Below, piece after piece: positions 21,817-34,119 of a DNA stretch of 64,000 nt. The DNA comes from Paraphaeosphaeria minitans (taxonomy: Eukaryota > Ascomycota > Dothideomycetes > Pleosporales > Didymosphaeriaceae): contig WJXW01000005.1 in NCBI GenBank assembly GCA_015832175.1, positions 1,364,001 through 1,428,000 on the forward strand, read 5' to 3'. Each line of letters begins with the position of its first letter. The stretch's first letter is position 1. A model generated the notes under the pieces. The model was given only the letters and a program-made list of their open reading frames with translations. It ran no database searches and had not been told where the DNA came from. A program made the translations under genes and the position numbers.

Positions 21817-22002
21817 GTGGAATTCACTCAGGAAGGCCAGATATGTGTGAGTCCCGGGCATCCACAGTGGCGTGGGGAGTGCCGCAACTGGAAGCCTGAT
21901 CGCGCTCACCACTGCCGCGAACTGAACCGCTGCGTGCGTCGCAAGAAACATTACCGCCCTTGGGCTGGAGATCGATGGAGGGCCCTCTTCGTCCAGTGGT
22001 GA
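21817..22002 (+). pseudogene. Relic of a DHHC palmitoyltransferase (Pfa5-like)
   Basis: A 61-codon frame contains CRNWKPDRAHHCRELNRCV, which matches the cysteine-rich domain of fungal Pfa-type palmitoyltransferases almost residue for residue. It is then damaged where the catalytic DHHC should be: the frame reads RRKKHYRPWAGD instead of R-x-M-D-H-Y-C-P-W. The catalytic cysteine codon is replaced by an arginine codon, the aspartate is lost, and a stop follows 12 residues later. Neither the flanking transmembrane helices nor the TTxE motif can be found up- or downstream. It is a dead fragment about 210 nt past the tRNA gene. Confidence 0.78.
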
Positions 22003-22469
22003 ATAGGTTTTGATTGCTTCCCGGACTTGCTTTACGAAGCTTCAGATTATTCTACATTGGATGTGCAGTATACTAGCTACCCACGAGTGGGCTAGGCTCT
22101 TGACTTTCTACGAATTGGCTAAAACGACCATGAAATATAGCACCTTCCAAACACTTCGGATCATCCAGCAATATGTGGAATACTTAGTGTATAGTCAGAG
22201 GATAGTACCATTATCAGTTCAAAGCATTAGTCTTCCATGTGGAAAACGAAGAGCCCAGGACGGATGAGCAGTGCAAAGTGTACAATGAAAGCGATGTAGT
22301 TCAACGCGGTAGATTGGTATCAAAAATGCAACGCTATATGTAACCGGACCCTCGTCAATAAAACCTGTAGTCTAAATCCACATCCAGGCCAAGAATCGAA
22401 AGGTATTGCGGCCGAGTCTCTCACGTGTACTCCGCGTGCTCAAGCGCTCGTCAACAGTGCCGTGCCCGT
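22003..22469 (+). other. Spacer between DHHC relic and GH128 gene
   Basis: About 470 nt with no recognisable gene. The last part must carry the 3' UTR of the minus-strand GH128 gene. Some of this sequence may derive from the decayed palmitoyltransferase, but I could not align it. Confidence 0.4.
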
Positions 22470-23313
22470 CTACGAGGAGAAGATGTTGCCCAAGTTGCTC
22501 AGCGACATGCCGTTGGTCATGGAAACCTCGACCGAGAAGTAAGCGTAGCGGTAGACAAAGTCCTGGCTGTCGAGCCATGCAATGGCATCGCGCATGAAAC
22601 CCTCCTGGTCGCCGGACTGGGCCTGGAACTCGGTGACCCAAATGGGCTTTTGGGTCCAGTTGTGGACGTTGATGACGTGGGCCTTGAAGGCCTCGACGTC
22701 GGCAGGACCATACCAGTGGGTGGCGATGTGGTCGATCCTGCAGCCGTTGCAGGCGCCGAGGAACTCCTTCATGGTCTCCACACCGGCATTGCTGTATGCC
22801 GGAGAGACGATGGTGACGTCGGGATGGGCGTCGGCGAAGGGTTGGATCAGATTCATGTGGGCGGTCACAGTGTCGGTGACACTCATGCAGGTACCGCCGG
22901 TGCCCTCACTGTCTATGATTAGCGGGTGCTCTTGTAGCTTGAATCAGTTGCGTCTCAATCACTTACCCGCAGATGTCTGGCTCGTTGATGCTCAAGATGT
23001 GTTTGGCACCGGCATCGAGGGCGCCCTGGCAGTCGGCAGGAAAAGCACCGGCGAACATGGCACCGCCATCGTGCAACATGGGGACGAACTCCACATTAGG
23101 GACGCCAAAGCCTGGAGCATCAGTAGCGCGAGCTTCCCAGTCGTAGGCCCATGTCACCTGGCCGGAGCCAGTGAACATATTAGCCTTATCTTGCATGTTC
23201 TTTGCGAAAGCAAGACCACGCTTGCCAGCAGCCTGGCGCTTATGGGGAGTCGGAGCAGCGGTAGAGAAAGAGGCAAGGCCAGCCAGGGCCAAAAGTAGGG
23301 ATGATTGAAGCAT
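22470..23313 (-). CDS. Secreted GH128 (Asl1-like) glycoside hydrolase
   Basis: Two exons (23313-22967, 22908-22470; 58-nt intron, GTAAGT donor, CGCTAATC branch region, CAG acceptor), 261 residues. A signal peptide (MLQSSLLLALAGLASFSTA) is followed by a PTPHKRQ segment with a Kex2-like KR site. The catalytic barrel includes KRGLAFAKNMQ, WAYDWEA, FVPMLHDGGAMF, HILSINEPDICG with the likely acid/base E111, IATHWYG, and WVTEFQAQ with the likely nucleophile E209. This is the pattern of the Glyco_hydro_cc family (GH128), which contains endo-beta-1,3-glucanases acting on fungal cell walls. Probable role: remodelling or turnover of cell-wall beta-1,3-glucan. The two catalytic acids are present, so the enzyme should be active. 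Confidence 0.92.
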
Positions 23314-24540
23314 AGTGAAACGAGTGTGCGTATAAAGAGTGGACGACAAAGGTGTCAAAAGGAGGGATGCTGATCGTAGCAGAAAGAAGAAGTAGAAGAC
23401 GGGTTTGGATGACGCAGTGGATCCAGCGGATACACGCAATCTTATAAGCTGTTCCCCAACTCCACGTTGGAGTGCGGTCGCTTCCACAGGTGCACTGCAT
23501 TGATACAGGCACACCAATCGCATGCGTGTTTGGTGTTAGGTATCCCATGCGGACTACATGCCTACCCGGCCTTAGGTCCCGCATGCTCACATCCGTTTGG
23601 ACCAAGACAGATGGCTAGCGAGGTCTCTCCTGCATTCAGGAAACAGACTTCAGAACACATGCTGCGGGCAACGGTGGGGCCGGTAATATTCGCGGAAAGA
23701 TAAATCAAATTGTCACTATTGGCCAGGAAGAGTGTCCGGACTGCACTCGCTGCCTACGCCTTACCATAGCATACAGGATCCAGCGCGATGGGAGAGTCGA
23801 AGTGAGGGAGTTGCCAACGACTTGGCTGGGACCAGACCGATCGGACTTCGGTGCGCGCAGTGTCTGGCTTACCTACTGTCCTGTACGAATTTCCGTGTCT
23901 CGACCCCTCATTACTGATCCGATGGCTTCGCATAAGCGACGAACGAGAGGAGCAGGATCGAACGCAGCCCAGCCACGTTTCGGGTGCTCGTATATGGCGG
24001 TGGGCCAGCAGTGTTTCGTCCATTTGGAGGTGCAGGTGTGGTGGAAAAGGAAAGGCCGGCGGAGGTGAGGTGAGTGATCGCCGACACCTAAGATGCGGGA
24101 AGCCTAACCGAAGTAGGTAGTACGAGCACTTTACCCCCCATGTCCGACCTGTGATCTCTTGCCTTCTCCACGTCACAGACGCATGCTGTTGTGTTCGTCG
24201 GCGTTAATCAATACGATACATTTGACCATCCACATATCAGTCGAGGAGTACGCCATCTATCACAACAGGACGCCATGCGGGGAATCAAATTGCTGTTCTC
24301 GAGGCCCCCGCTGCCTGACCGAAGACCAAAGTCCTGCATGCGTTTGGTAAAAATACAGTCTAATCTATCAAGAGAGAGGAATCCAGAAGACATCAGAAAC
24401 TGTACACGTGCAATGCTCACGCAGGAATGAAATCAAGACCAATACCGACCGAGAATCACTGCCGACCAGAACGACGATAGGATTAAATAGGAAAGAAACG
24501 TGATGGAAAACGGAAAACGTAACGAAACAACTGCCAGGCT
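23314..24540 (+). other. Spacer without a recognisable gene
   Basis: 1.2 kb between the GH128 start and the end of the patatin gene, both on the minus strand. The part up to about 23500 is the GH128 promoter and 5' UTR. The open frames here (up to 140 codons) carry no motif and overlap each other on both strands. Confidence 0.45.
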
Positions 24541-26417
24541 TTACACTGTCGCCTCGGGTGCGACCGCTGCCTCGCTATTAGCACTCCTCTGTGCACTGGT
24601 GATTCGAGTATACGGGTGATCTCGAAAACGAGCCCAGGCCTCCGGAGTCAACTCCTCTCTCCTCCTCCTATAGTACACCAATAGCTGTGCTGCCTCAGTC
24701 AGCTTTGCGTCAATATCCACAGGGTTGTCGTGGGAGCCGCCTTTATTCTGGCAGTACTTGGTCGTATTCTCCTTGATATGATTGTACGTAACATATTCGT
24801 AACGATCTGGTTGCCATGCGTGGAAGAGCGGTTCTTCGGTGGGATGGCCTGCTTTGTGAATGGCTATATCTGTAGTTCCATTCGCGTGTACTGCTGCATC
24901 ACCATTAACTCTCGTCTTCCCTTTTTCGTTCTTCTTCACTCTCTTGGCTTTTTTCTTCCGGCATTCGTCAAGCTTCATCTTAGACAGGCCTTCTTGCACA
25001 TCGAGGCGGCAGTAGGGAACGTTTAGTTCTTTACACCTGCCTTCGGTGTTTATGTGGGCCTCTTCGGTGTCGGTGATCCTTTTCCGTGCCCAAGTGATGA
25101 CGTCGAAAATATTCCGGAAACGTGACTGTGGGTCCTTGTGACCTGTTCCTACACTGATCAGGGCAGCCGGCTTGCGTTTACTGTCAGCTTCACCACCACG
25201 GGAAGTCATCTGTTGCGCCTCGTTCAAAGCATATCCAGCGGGATTGTTTGCACCGACACCCCCATCCATGTATCGTACGCCGCGGATGGTCATTTTGTTG
25301 AAATAAAGTGGTGCTGCTGAAGTTGCACGACAGGCTTCCCAGATGGTCGTTGCGTTCTCCTGTACTGTTCCCGGGTTCAATTCGAGGTCGTTAGATCGGT
25401 TATACTGTTCTGGTGGCGCTTTGACGTGGTCATAGCTGCGGAAAAAGTACTGTTTGTCCTGCGTATGGTGTCTTCGGTCGCCCTCTCGTATGGACATCAG
25501 CGCCCTGATTCAGCGTTGTCAGCATATCTTGCTCCTATATGAAACTCTACCTGCTTGTTGACTTACACTTTGCAGCTGTAGTTCTTATAGGGTCCTTCAT
25601 GGTGTGAGAAATCATATTGCCTCAGCAGATCATCACCTCTGCACCCACGGTCATCAGCGTGTTCCTCACAATACACCTGGAGGACCTTTTTGACGGCCAT
25701 TTTCATCTTTCTGTGGTCGTACTTTGTCAATGGGCCCCACCATCTCCGGCTACCAAAGATGTAAGCCCCAATCTGCTCATAGATACGAATGCAAGTGTCG
25801 ATGTCAAGTCGAAGCCTCCCAAGTAGCACTGCGATCAAGCTAACGTTTCGCATTAGCATCTCCTTCCAGGTCATTCGAGATTTGGAGACTTACCCTCCGG
25901 TACTGGTCCCGACCATGAAGTCGAAGTAGTGGCAAGGCCGCAAATCCTGATGCTGATCGCTCGCGCCGCGCTCCTTAGCCACGCCATGTGACTGATTTGA
26001 TGAGCTCGCAGCCAACGCATCTGATTCATTCGGAACTGATCCCTTATCCTGACGTTCTTCCTCTATCTTGATCTTCTGCATTAGGTGCTGAAGGATGTAA
26101 AGAGAGGATAGACCTCTTATGCCGCCACCGTCTACATGGAGTTAGCATGCATTTTCTCGGACGATTGACAATCCAAAACACATCCGATGGGATCCGGACT
26201 ACTAAGTCTTACCTAGACTGAGAACAATTGGCTGCCATGGATCTTCTCGATGCTGGTCGGCCGATAGATGTGCAGGTCGTGAGTCTCGCGATGCTGAAGA
26301 ATGACCGGCGTCCGATCTTGCAGGAACCGAAGAGCGCCGAGAAGAGGCTTCGCCATGATTTCCATCTAGTTTTAGCGCCAGGGGAAGCCCCTCTGTTTTA
26401 ACTTCGACGTCCGCCAT
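24541..26417 (-). CDS. Patatin-like phospholipase
   Basis: Four exons (26417-26213, 26131-25894, 25839-25567, 25504-24541) with introns of 81, 54 and 62 nt give 559 residues with frame kept at every join. The patatin core starts after about 65 low-complexity residues: oxyanion-hole motif D69-G-G-G-I-R-G, nucleophile elbow GTSTG with S145, and the Asp of the dyad at D319 in MDGGVGANNP. ATSAAPLYF and ALISVGTG are also family-typical. A lysine-rich segment (KKKAKRVKKNEKGK) lies in the C-terminal part. Such enzymes hydrolyse phospholipids or other acyl lipids in the cytosol or at membranes. Three introns and intact catalytic residues argue for a functional gene. The residue 85-125 region, between the oxyanion hole and the Ser elbow, is a serine-rich insert. 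Confidence 0.92.
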
Positions 26418-28319
26418 TCTGAATATTGAACAAAGACTTCGGAAGAGACAATAGGGCGGGCACCCATCATTGTCTCATTAGTGGTCATGCCCCTTTATCA
26501 TCTGAATCGTAACCAGGCTGCAGAAGACGGAGGAGGCTGGAATTGAGCCTCTCTGGTGCTGAGCATCCATCATGCAAGCCCTCGCTATCGCTGACCAGTA
26601 TAATTCATTCATAAGCGTCCAGATAACATCATACTACGCCACACGAACTGTTCGCACGGCCTGGGGGACCTCTTTAGGGGGCGCATGCGACGGATCAATA
26701 AGATTAGTGATTCTGTGGCATGGAAGGATGGTCAGACGCAAGGCTGCGTCAGTCTCCAGGTGTGCTATTCAGCTTGCCAGGAAAACTTCTGTTTGTACAG
26801 CGTATCGTCCGAAACTCAAGTACCTACTCATTTTAACAGCACCAAAGATCTATGCGGACGATGATGTACACAGGCACGTATGTGTGCCTTGATCGAGTAT
26901 CTTTAAAAAGAGTTGATTCGTATGTTCTTACTACTGTGTCCGAGCATGAAGGGATAGGGGCCATGACGGCTGAATGGGCTCCAAAGAAGAAGAAAAAGGC
27001 GTCACACAACTACATTAATGTACGAGGTGGAGGCGCGCGGTATTCGAATGACCGGCAATACGACATCGAACTCGCGTGATCAGCGAGAGACTGACACTCT
27101 AAAGGAAATTGTGTGGAGGCGATGAGGGCACGCGGATGCGCCAGACTCGTATTTCGGCGCCTTAGGCTTCGCCCAGTGGCTGTGTCCTTTGGGGTCATAT
27201 CAGTGGCGCACATGATTGGCCACGGTAGCAGGAAAACGTGTTGGTTCGCGTGTGGCGTTTCCACGGTCTTCTGCAGCAGTGTGATGTTTAAAGTCAACAG
27301 TCCCACATGTCAGACGAGGCTCTGCAACTAACCTGCCGTACTTTTGAACAAAGTCGTTACCTAATACGAACACACAAAGTAATGGACCAATCACGAACTC
27401 CTACATCCTCAACTACAGACTCAAGGTTGAAAAACCACGTAGGCCTCCCGGACAATAGGAAGAGAGTGCTTGTCTACAATAAACAGAGAAACGAGACGAA
27501 GATCGTTCGCAAGGACACTATCAGCGGTGAGCCTCGCCAGTGTGCATTCAGGTCAGCACTTACTTGCTCAGACGCCAACCCGCAAAAGATCGTAATACCG
27601 AAAGGTTCGCGCTTCGTCGATGTGCAAGCAACGTCTCACGATACGAGCAGTTCCGGAACTTCTCGATGGGCGAACGTCAACATCGCATCGGTGGAAATAC
27701 CGCGGAGGATAAGATTGGAGAGAAAGCTTACCAAAAATAAAAACTATCAGCATCTCTTCGTCATCTGAAGATAGACAGACATCTCTAGTCTGTTTTCACG
27801 AATTCCCTTGCCGTTGCCGTTCGAGAGATACAGCGCGCGGTTCCCGCGGCATTTCTGGGTTGCAACCAAGGTTTTCCACAAGCTCGCTAGCTAATAGGGA
27901 CATCTGCAAGCCACGTACAACTTGCCTTTTGCATGAGTGCGCGGTTTTGACCCTAGGCCGCATGCCTAGGTCATCCGTGTGCTGGTACGGGCCTCCTGAG
28001 GAGAAACTGTATATACGTTCTACGTTATTATGTCTTTTTCTCGGATCTGGCAATTTGGACCTTTAATCCCCCGTATATGAATGATCACTTAGTGACACCA
28101 CGAGAACGTTGTTTGTGTGCAAATGAAAGATCCTATTGACTCTCCCGAATACGTTGACAGGCTTCTATCATCAGCACTAAACCCCATGGTGACAGATATG
28201 CTGTTCGCTTGTATTCGATACACTGCCGGTTTCCGAGCCAGGTCAGACACTTGACAATCATCTGAAGGTTATCATGAGAGAGATGTCGCCGTGACAAGAA
28301 GTTACATAGATGAGTCTCA
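26418..28319 (+). other. Spacer without a recognisable gene
   Basis: 1.9 kb. A 153-codon plus-strand frame (27307-27768) and several shorter ones exist, but none shows a domain, signal peptide or plausible splice partner. The 26418-26600 part must hold the patatin promoter. Confidence 0.45.
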
Positions 28320-29435
28320 CTATACCTTGGGCCGGCACAGACCTCTCCAGTCCGCGTTCAGCAGTCCATCGGCTACCTGAGCTGTTTGAACCGCCCAACT
28401 CGCGAGCGAAAGCTCAATGATCCAAGCCATCAGCGCTCGCCGCCAATCTCTCCTCTTCCCCCAGACAGCCACCTCGATAACGGTGCAAATCCCATTGAAC
28501 ACAAAGAAAAGCCCAATCCGCCTCTTACCCTCTGGCGGTAGAAGCGGTGACATGATCTCTGCATGGAAAACAGCCATCAGACCAAACGACGCGATGACGG
28601 CGAGTGATCGCGCAATGTGCCGAGGGACTCTGGCGTTGGCAAGCACCCACATCGTTGGGTTGTAGGCGAGTGTGCGGCACGGTGACGCAAAGGCATTGTG
28701 CCATATTTCGGTCCAGAAGGTTGCGAGACTGTCGGCAAGGTAGATAGGTGCAAAAAGTGGCGGGCTGGTCTTGTAGCGGAGCAACAGCTGGCAGGTAGTG
28801 AAGATGATCCATACGCTCAAGAGAACACCGAATGCTTTGACTGGCACGTATTGAGGTAGGCTTTGCATGACGAGAAACATGCCAATGTGAATGATGAGCT
28901 GAGCAGGTTCTGAGTAGAAAAGCCTCTTCTTTTCCGGTGAGCGCGGGAAGGGATATGAAGGCAATGGTGCCAGGCGAATTGGGTTCGGTGAGAATGATTC
29001 GTAGCGCAACTCAGTGAGTAGGAGTAGTGCTACCTTTGATGGTCCCGTAGGTGTGCCGCTGGTGTACCTTGGCATTTGATTCTGCCAGGCAAGCATATGT
29101 AGTTCGAGCAATTTCATGAGGCCAGTCACAACTACAAGGTGTCAGCACTTGCAATCCAAAACTGCACTGAGCAGCGACTAAGCTCTCTACTTACTCCCGA
29201 AGTCGAATACTCCGCGAAGGGCCAAGCACCTCACTGGCGCGATCTCAATGCTCGCCCAGAAGAGCAGTAGTGTAGATGGCACCAACGCCCTGCTTGTCCA
29301 CTTCCATCCTCCTGCCAATGCATATAGACTCAAGTACATCGAAATCCCCGGGATAAGCAAGGCGACGATAGCCGGCGGCCCATCCACAAGCAGTTGATGA
29401 GCCAAATCATCCTCAAGGACAGGCAATGACGTCAT
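28320..29435 (-). CDS. Membrane-bound O-acyltransferase, wax-synthase-like
   Basis: Two exons (29435-29195, 29131-28320) across a 63-nt intron (GTAAGT donor, GCTGAC branch, TAG acceptor), 350 residues. At least seven hydrophobic segments are visible, for example VALLIPGISMYLSLYALAGG, LIIHIGMFLVMQSL, VPVKAFGVLLSVWIIF, VIASFGLMAVFH and GLFFVFNGICTVIEVAVWG. The motif FWTEIWHNAFASPCRTLAYNP, together with the later histidine in GLMAVFHAEI, is the wax-synthase-type MBOAT signature found in fungal secondary-metabolite acyltransferases. It would transfer an acyl or acetyl group to an alcohol or terpenoid in the ER membrane. Substrate unknown; no biosynthetic backbone gene lies nearby. Confidence 0.85.
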
Positions 29436-29862
29436 CGTCTTGATCCGACGCGGAGAATTTGCTGTAGAGTTGCGGCATTGTACTTGAATTTAAAGATACA
29501 AAGAGGAGTGAGGCGAGTGAGATTTTGAGATCTGCAGTTTCACCGGGGATAAAACCAGTTTTCCGATTTGACCGTCATGCGCGGGTGGGGCCTCGTTTGC
29601 CTAGTGGTGCGTTGTCTGAGGGTTTTCAGTCAAGTGACCCGGATCCGCACCAAAACCGACCTAGGTACTGTAGTAATCTTACGAACACACCACGTGACTG
29701 AAAGACGTTGGACACCCTCAAGGTAACTTAACTTTAGCATTCGTTAACTTTAGGATCATTCACGTAGAAAGGAAATCTTTCAATACTTTTTTAAGTATTT
29801 TAGAATTTCATCTCCCTATGTACCTATACCGTACCTAGCTAGAGTGCTAAATCTTTATCTGT
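29436..29862 (+). other. Promoter of the MBOAT gene and 3' region of the tyrosinase gene
   Basis: 427 nt, AT-rich from about 29700 (TTTTTTAAGTATTTTAG near 29788). Contains one CCTAGGTA motif at 29660. No gene. Confidence 0.45.
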
Positions 29863-31403
29863 CTAAATGTATGCGTAACAGAAAGGGCCCGCGAGTGTGC
29901 TCATTGCATCTTTGATAGTGATAGTGCCGGGGTATGCATATCCAAGGTTCATGCTATCGTTTAGTGTAGTATTGGCTGCCGTGGGGTCTGCCAGAAACAC
30001 CGTGCCGTATATCGCGCTGACGCGCTTCTTGGGGTCGAGGTTCTGCCATGTCCACCACACACGGTCGATCTGGCCGTGGTGGAAGAAGAACCTGCAGAAC
30101 TCGATTAGCATGCGTGAAGAGCACAGATGTTAGACAGGCGTAGCTTACCAAGGGTCACCGGGCGATGTCACAAAATCCGAGCCTGGATCACCACCTGTCG
30201 TGAAGTGGCCTGCGGTGTGCACACCCATGAAGTTGTTAGAGAAAGGATTCTCTCCGCCCTGCATGTCGTACCAGAAGGTCTTGATGTCCCTGCTCTTCAG
30301 CAGTTTGGTCACTTGTTGATCGTTCGTCCATTGGTTTGAAGTCCACTTTGAGATATCACGCCTTAGGCAACGAGTGTTCTTGCCGAGGCCGATCAGACCG
30401 TTGGTGAAGTCTATTTCGGGGTTGGCAGGCGTGCAAGTCACATCCGTGAAGACAGGTCCTAGGTTGACCTTCCAGTCCCTGAAGGGGCCTGAGTTGACGC
30501 AGCCTCCTCCGATGCCATGGGGGATTTTAATCAGCGGTTGAGCTTGTGTGGGTATCCCATAGAAAGTCTGGTTTGTGCAGCGGTCCCCTTCGAGACCGTT
30601 TCCACCCATGGATGTGGCAGAACCATCGAGAGCTGGAGATGCTGCAGGGTTGCTTGCCCAACGAGGCCAGTTGTAGTAAGGCTGGTAGCCCTTGTAGCTG
30701 CACTCTTTGCGAAGCGTCTGTTCGTATGCCCATGTGAAGTAGCGGTGCCTAGACGCGGGGTGCCAAGTCAGTTCGACATATTCTTCTTGTATGAAGATGC
30801 TACTCACCAAGCTAAGAAGTTACCTGTATTGTGGATCTAGATCCGTCAGCCAGGTTTCAGGAGGTGGGGAAAGTCGGATATTACCGAAAACGTTTGATTG
30901 ATGTGGGTTGCGACAAAGTCCTGTTGAGAGAGAGGTCAGCGAGATGAACCTATCAGGTTGCTAACATTAACACGACTTACGTCGTAGCGGTTCTGGCATC
31001 CTGGACACTTCTCTTTAGGCGTCTTTGAAGGCAGCTTCGATATGCATTGCACTGCCTTGATGTATGCCTTCTTCTCGGAAGTGGAGAAAGTAGCCCTATC
31101 ATTTGAAACCCATGTCAGACACCATCGATTAGATTGAATACGAGGGACTGACCACTCGCGGCGGTATATGGCGTTATTGCGGTTGCACTTCCTCCATTGC
31201 GTAGGGTCATTGATCGACTGGTAAATTTGCTGGTTAATAGCTGCTGCAGAGGCCAAGACGTCTGCCTGCAGCACATTTGAGCTTGCTGGAGTAGTATCAA
31301 GCACTGAGTAATTGAGGTACTCTTCGCTTGCAGTAAGATTCTGGGGTGCAGCGAAGGCTTCAGGGGCAAGCAGGATCGCCCCGACTACTGCAGCTATCCG
31401 CAT
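29863..31403 (-). CDS. Secreted tyrosinase (type-3 copper monooxygenase)
   Basis: Six exons: 31403-31153, 31095-30981, 30920-30885, 30836-30808, 30748-30149 and 30091-29863, introns 57, 60, 48, 59 and 57 nt; 419 residues. Residues 1-19 form a signal peptide. Copper site A: H128 (VATHI), H136 (IHNTGNF) and H145 (LAWHRYF). Copper site B: H321 and H325 (GVHTAGH) and H348/H349 (FFFHHGQIDRVWW). Exons of 36 and 29 nt encode the copper-A loop, so this part would be missed by simple frame search. The CPGCQNRYD segment before copper A is also family-typical. The enzyme oxidises phenols to quinones (melanin-type browning or lignin-phenol attack). Three glycosylation sequons lie near the N-terminus (NLT, NYS) and in NQT. 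No melanin cluster is next to it. Confidence 0.93.
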
Positions 31404-34119
31404 CACTGGCAGTGAGAACTCTCAGTTTCTTCCGGAAGGGACGTAGGCAGGTGGACGGAAAATTAGAAAATAAAGTTCATCGAGTGGTGGAAGGCTGAGG
31501 AAGTACTGCGTGGACGCGCGCTTAAGTTTGTGTACAGGCGTGCGGCAAGACCGGACTCGAGGCTTAGGATTAACCAAGAGATACTATAAGCAGATCGGAT
31601 ACATAGAGACGCGCAGAGATTAAAGGATGCACGCAAAGCGCTTCAAATACCAATTTTTGCCCCTTCGTCCACGACTCAGGGTCCAGTGTGTACGCAAGCC
31701 TGGCGTTCGGCATTATGGTCGCAGTCAGTCGAAGAGCGACAATGCCGGTAATTGGAACTCATGCTTTCTGAAGGCTAGCTCTCTGATCAATGACCGAGTA
31801 GTAGCAGGAAGCAACGGCAAAAGGCCATCTTTCGGGATGCTGACAACGCCTGGTTGGTGGTGAGAGTGGTTCTAGGTCTTTGACCATGCAGGGTCTCACT
31901 AGACGTCAAGCGCGGAGGTGGAGCTTCCGTTCAAGCGGCTGTCACCTCTGCGGCTGTTAAATGTAGGTTCCGTCTGGGCGAACGAATTCATTACTGGGCC
32001 AGGGTGAATACGACTACTTTGCCCGAGTTAGGAAGTTAGGGAATTTCGCTTGTGAGACTGTGCCGCCGCCACAAAAATGCGCAAATGAATATGCAATATG
32101 TCAACCAACTGAGGTTATGTTTCAGGAGGACTCAAGCTGCCTCCAAGGTACAGTTTAGCTGTGAATGAACTGTGCGAGTGGTGTGTTGCGGGTAGGCAGG
32201 GTAGGCTGTGACGGCAGTAGGTACCTAGCGAGTGCGCGAGTCGTGATTTTGCGGGGGACGGCCCGAAACCTCTACCTACCTACCTACCTACCTACCTACC
32301 TACCTACCTACCTACCTACCTACCTACCTACCTACCTACCTACCTACCTACCTACCTACCTACCTACCTACCTGCCTACCCACCTACCTGCCCAGGAACA
32401 AGGGCCTAATCTTGCGCCATCAGCTAGGTATAGGTAGGTATTCACCTTTTCCTAAATCGCCTCTCCGTCTCTCGAGAATACATCGCACTCTGCGCATGCG
32501 TCCCTCCACACGGTGTACGTACCTACCTGATTCAACTAGGTAGGTAGGTACCGATCCGTTCCTGCATGGGCTCACAACAAACATTCGACTTCAGCTCCCC
32601 TAACACCCTCGGTCACCAACTAGCGAGCGAAGCAAATTTAGCCTGGGGACTATGGGGTCGTTTCCATCATCTAAAACGAACCAGCAGTTGTTGCGCATCT
32701 GTCGCCATGAACCCTCCTGTCCCGTGTCTTGCAATCAGTTTTAGATGCTTTTTCTAGGTCCTAGGACCGACTTCCCCGGTTCGAGATCTTCGACAACAAG
32801 CCCTACAATTAAGGGCATAGTGAACAAGGAGATGTGGTGTACCCCCTCGTGCCGTTCTGCTTGCGAGGTAAATAAGGTTCGACGCAGTGCACTGGGTTAC
32901 TGGGAGTCTGGGATCACCGATGCTTAGATCCGCACAGCATGGAACCCTACTAACAAGACTATAATCGAAGGTCGCAATTGCATGATATCATGTGGAGAGG
33001 CTTGAATCAGAGTCGGGGCGGGGAAGCGTGGCAGCCTCCGCGATGTGCAATCACTCGTTGAGCGGGGATGCCGACGGGTTCACACGTGTCACTGGCCTGA
33101 GTAGGGACTGTTTGATCTAGCCCTCACAAAACACAGCTGAGCAGCACAAGCTCCAGGAAACTCTCCGATATTGTTCATTACGAAACTTTTCTTCCTTCGC
33201 GCTGTGAAGCTCCGATGCTGTCCAGATCATGCGCAATATCGGCATTGAACCGGTTACGCACAACCAGCCATGCGACCTCGATCTTCACGGGAGGAAGACG
33301 ACGCGCAATATCAACCCAGTGGTTGCAATGGCCAACCATGCTGAAGCTGGGCGGGGGAGATCCAGGGCAGTGCATTCACCCGCCCCATAGCCAGTATCAG
33401 ATCTCCCTCGCGTGTGAAATGACCCTATAGAACCCTTACACTGCATACGAGCAAGCATCCTTATTCGGCTGCCCACCGAGCGGCGAAACGAGCGCAACCG
33501 GCTGCACCCAACATACTCTGCAGTATATCCATCGCGACAAGTCCGTGCATCAGTCATCTCTTCGCATCCGAGTCCCTCGTCCTGCTGCCCTGCACGCGGC
33601 ACGCCGTCACTTCGTCTGCAGATCCTTTTCCGATACCCTTTCGCGGGCGGTACGTACCTGAAGATCTGGAAGGTAGTCCCCACAGACACGTCGCCGCTCT
33701 GGAATCCCATGCACGATGCTCGCCCGTGCGCAGGTGACTTCTTACCCTTCCAGGAGCCTGGCCTGAATCGTTGCAAGAGTCGGAGAGTTGCACGCCATAC
33801 CTTGCGTACCGCAAGCGAAACGGTAATCTAACGCGCTCACTCCCGCTGGTCGGTTCGCTGAGCCAATCTTCTTCCTGACAGGTCCTACCTGGCTTGCTGT
33901 ATACTGGATACCACACGGGCTGATCGACCTCCTTATATAGGCAGCACGTTGGTGATATTGCAGTGATCAGACTTCTTGTCTTGCTGTCAATTTTTCTTGT
34001 TCCTGCATCGTGCAAGGCACAAGGTTGTTGTTGCCTTCCCGTTGAACGGATCTTGGTGGAGATTCATTCCATACGGCCGTCGGCATCCACATCGGATTGT
34101 CGCGGAGGAAGAAGAAAAC
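31404..34119 (+). other. Long spacer with a TACC microsatellite, no recognised gene
   Basis: 2.7 kb between the divergent tyrosinase and rhodopsin-like genes. Apart from the tetranucleotide array (separate entry) I see only short unrelated frames. Frames at 33285-33776 and 33554-34015 on the minus strand have no domain signature. Confidence 0.5.
32273..32390. repeat. (CCTA)n tetranucleotide microsatellite
   Basis: About 28 almost perfect CCTA units, with two C/G variants at the right end. It produces an artefactual open frame reading (YLPT)n. The same GGTA/TACC unit recurs in short form at many spacers of this window. Confidence 0.97.

Noticed and set aside
27307..27768. Open frame of 153 codons
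   Set aside because: No recognisable domain, no plausible partner exons and overlapping frames on both strands; could be a species-specific gene but cannot be supported.
28320..31403. MBOAT plus tyrosinase considered as a biosynthetic gene cluster
   Set aside because: No backbone synthase, regulator or transporter next to them; the genes are separated by ordinary spacers and could be independent.
32273..32390. Array considered as CRISPR or telomeric repeat
   Set aside because: Perfect 4-nt units without spacers, in a eukaryotic genome; it is a microsatellite and differs from the TTAGGG telomere repeat.
32165..32437. Open frame with (YLPT)n repeats
   Set aside because: Produced by the (CCTA)n microsatellite; no start context, splice partner or flanking coding signal.
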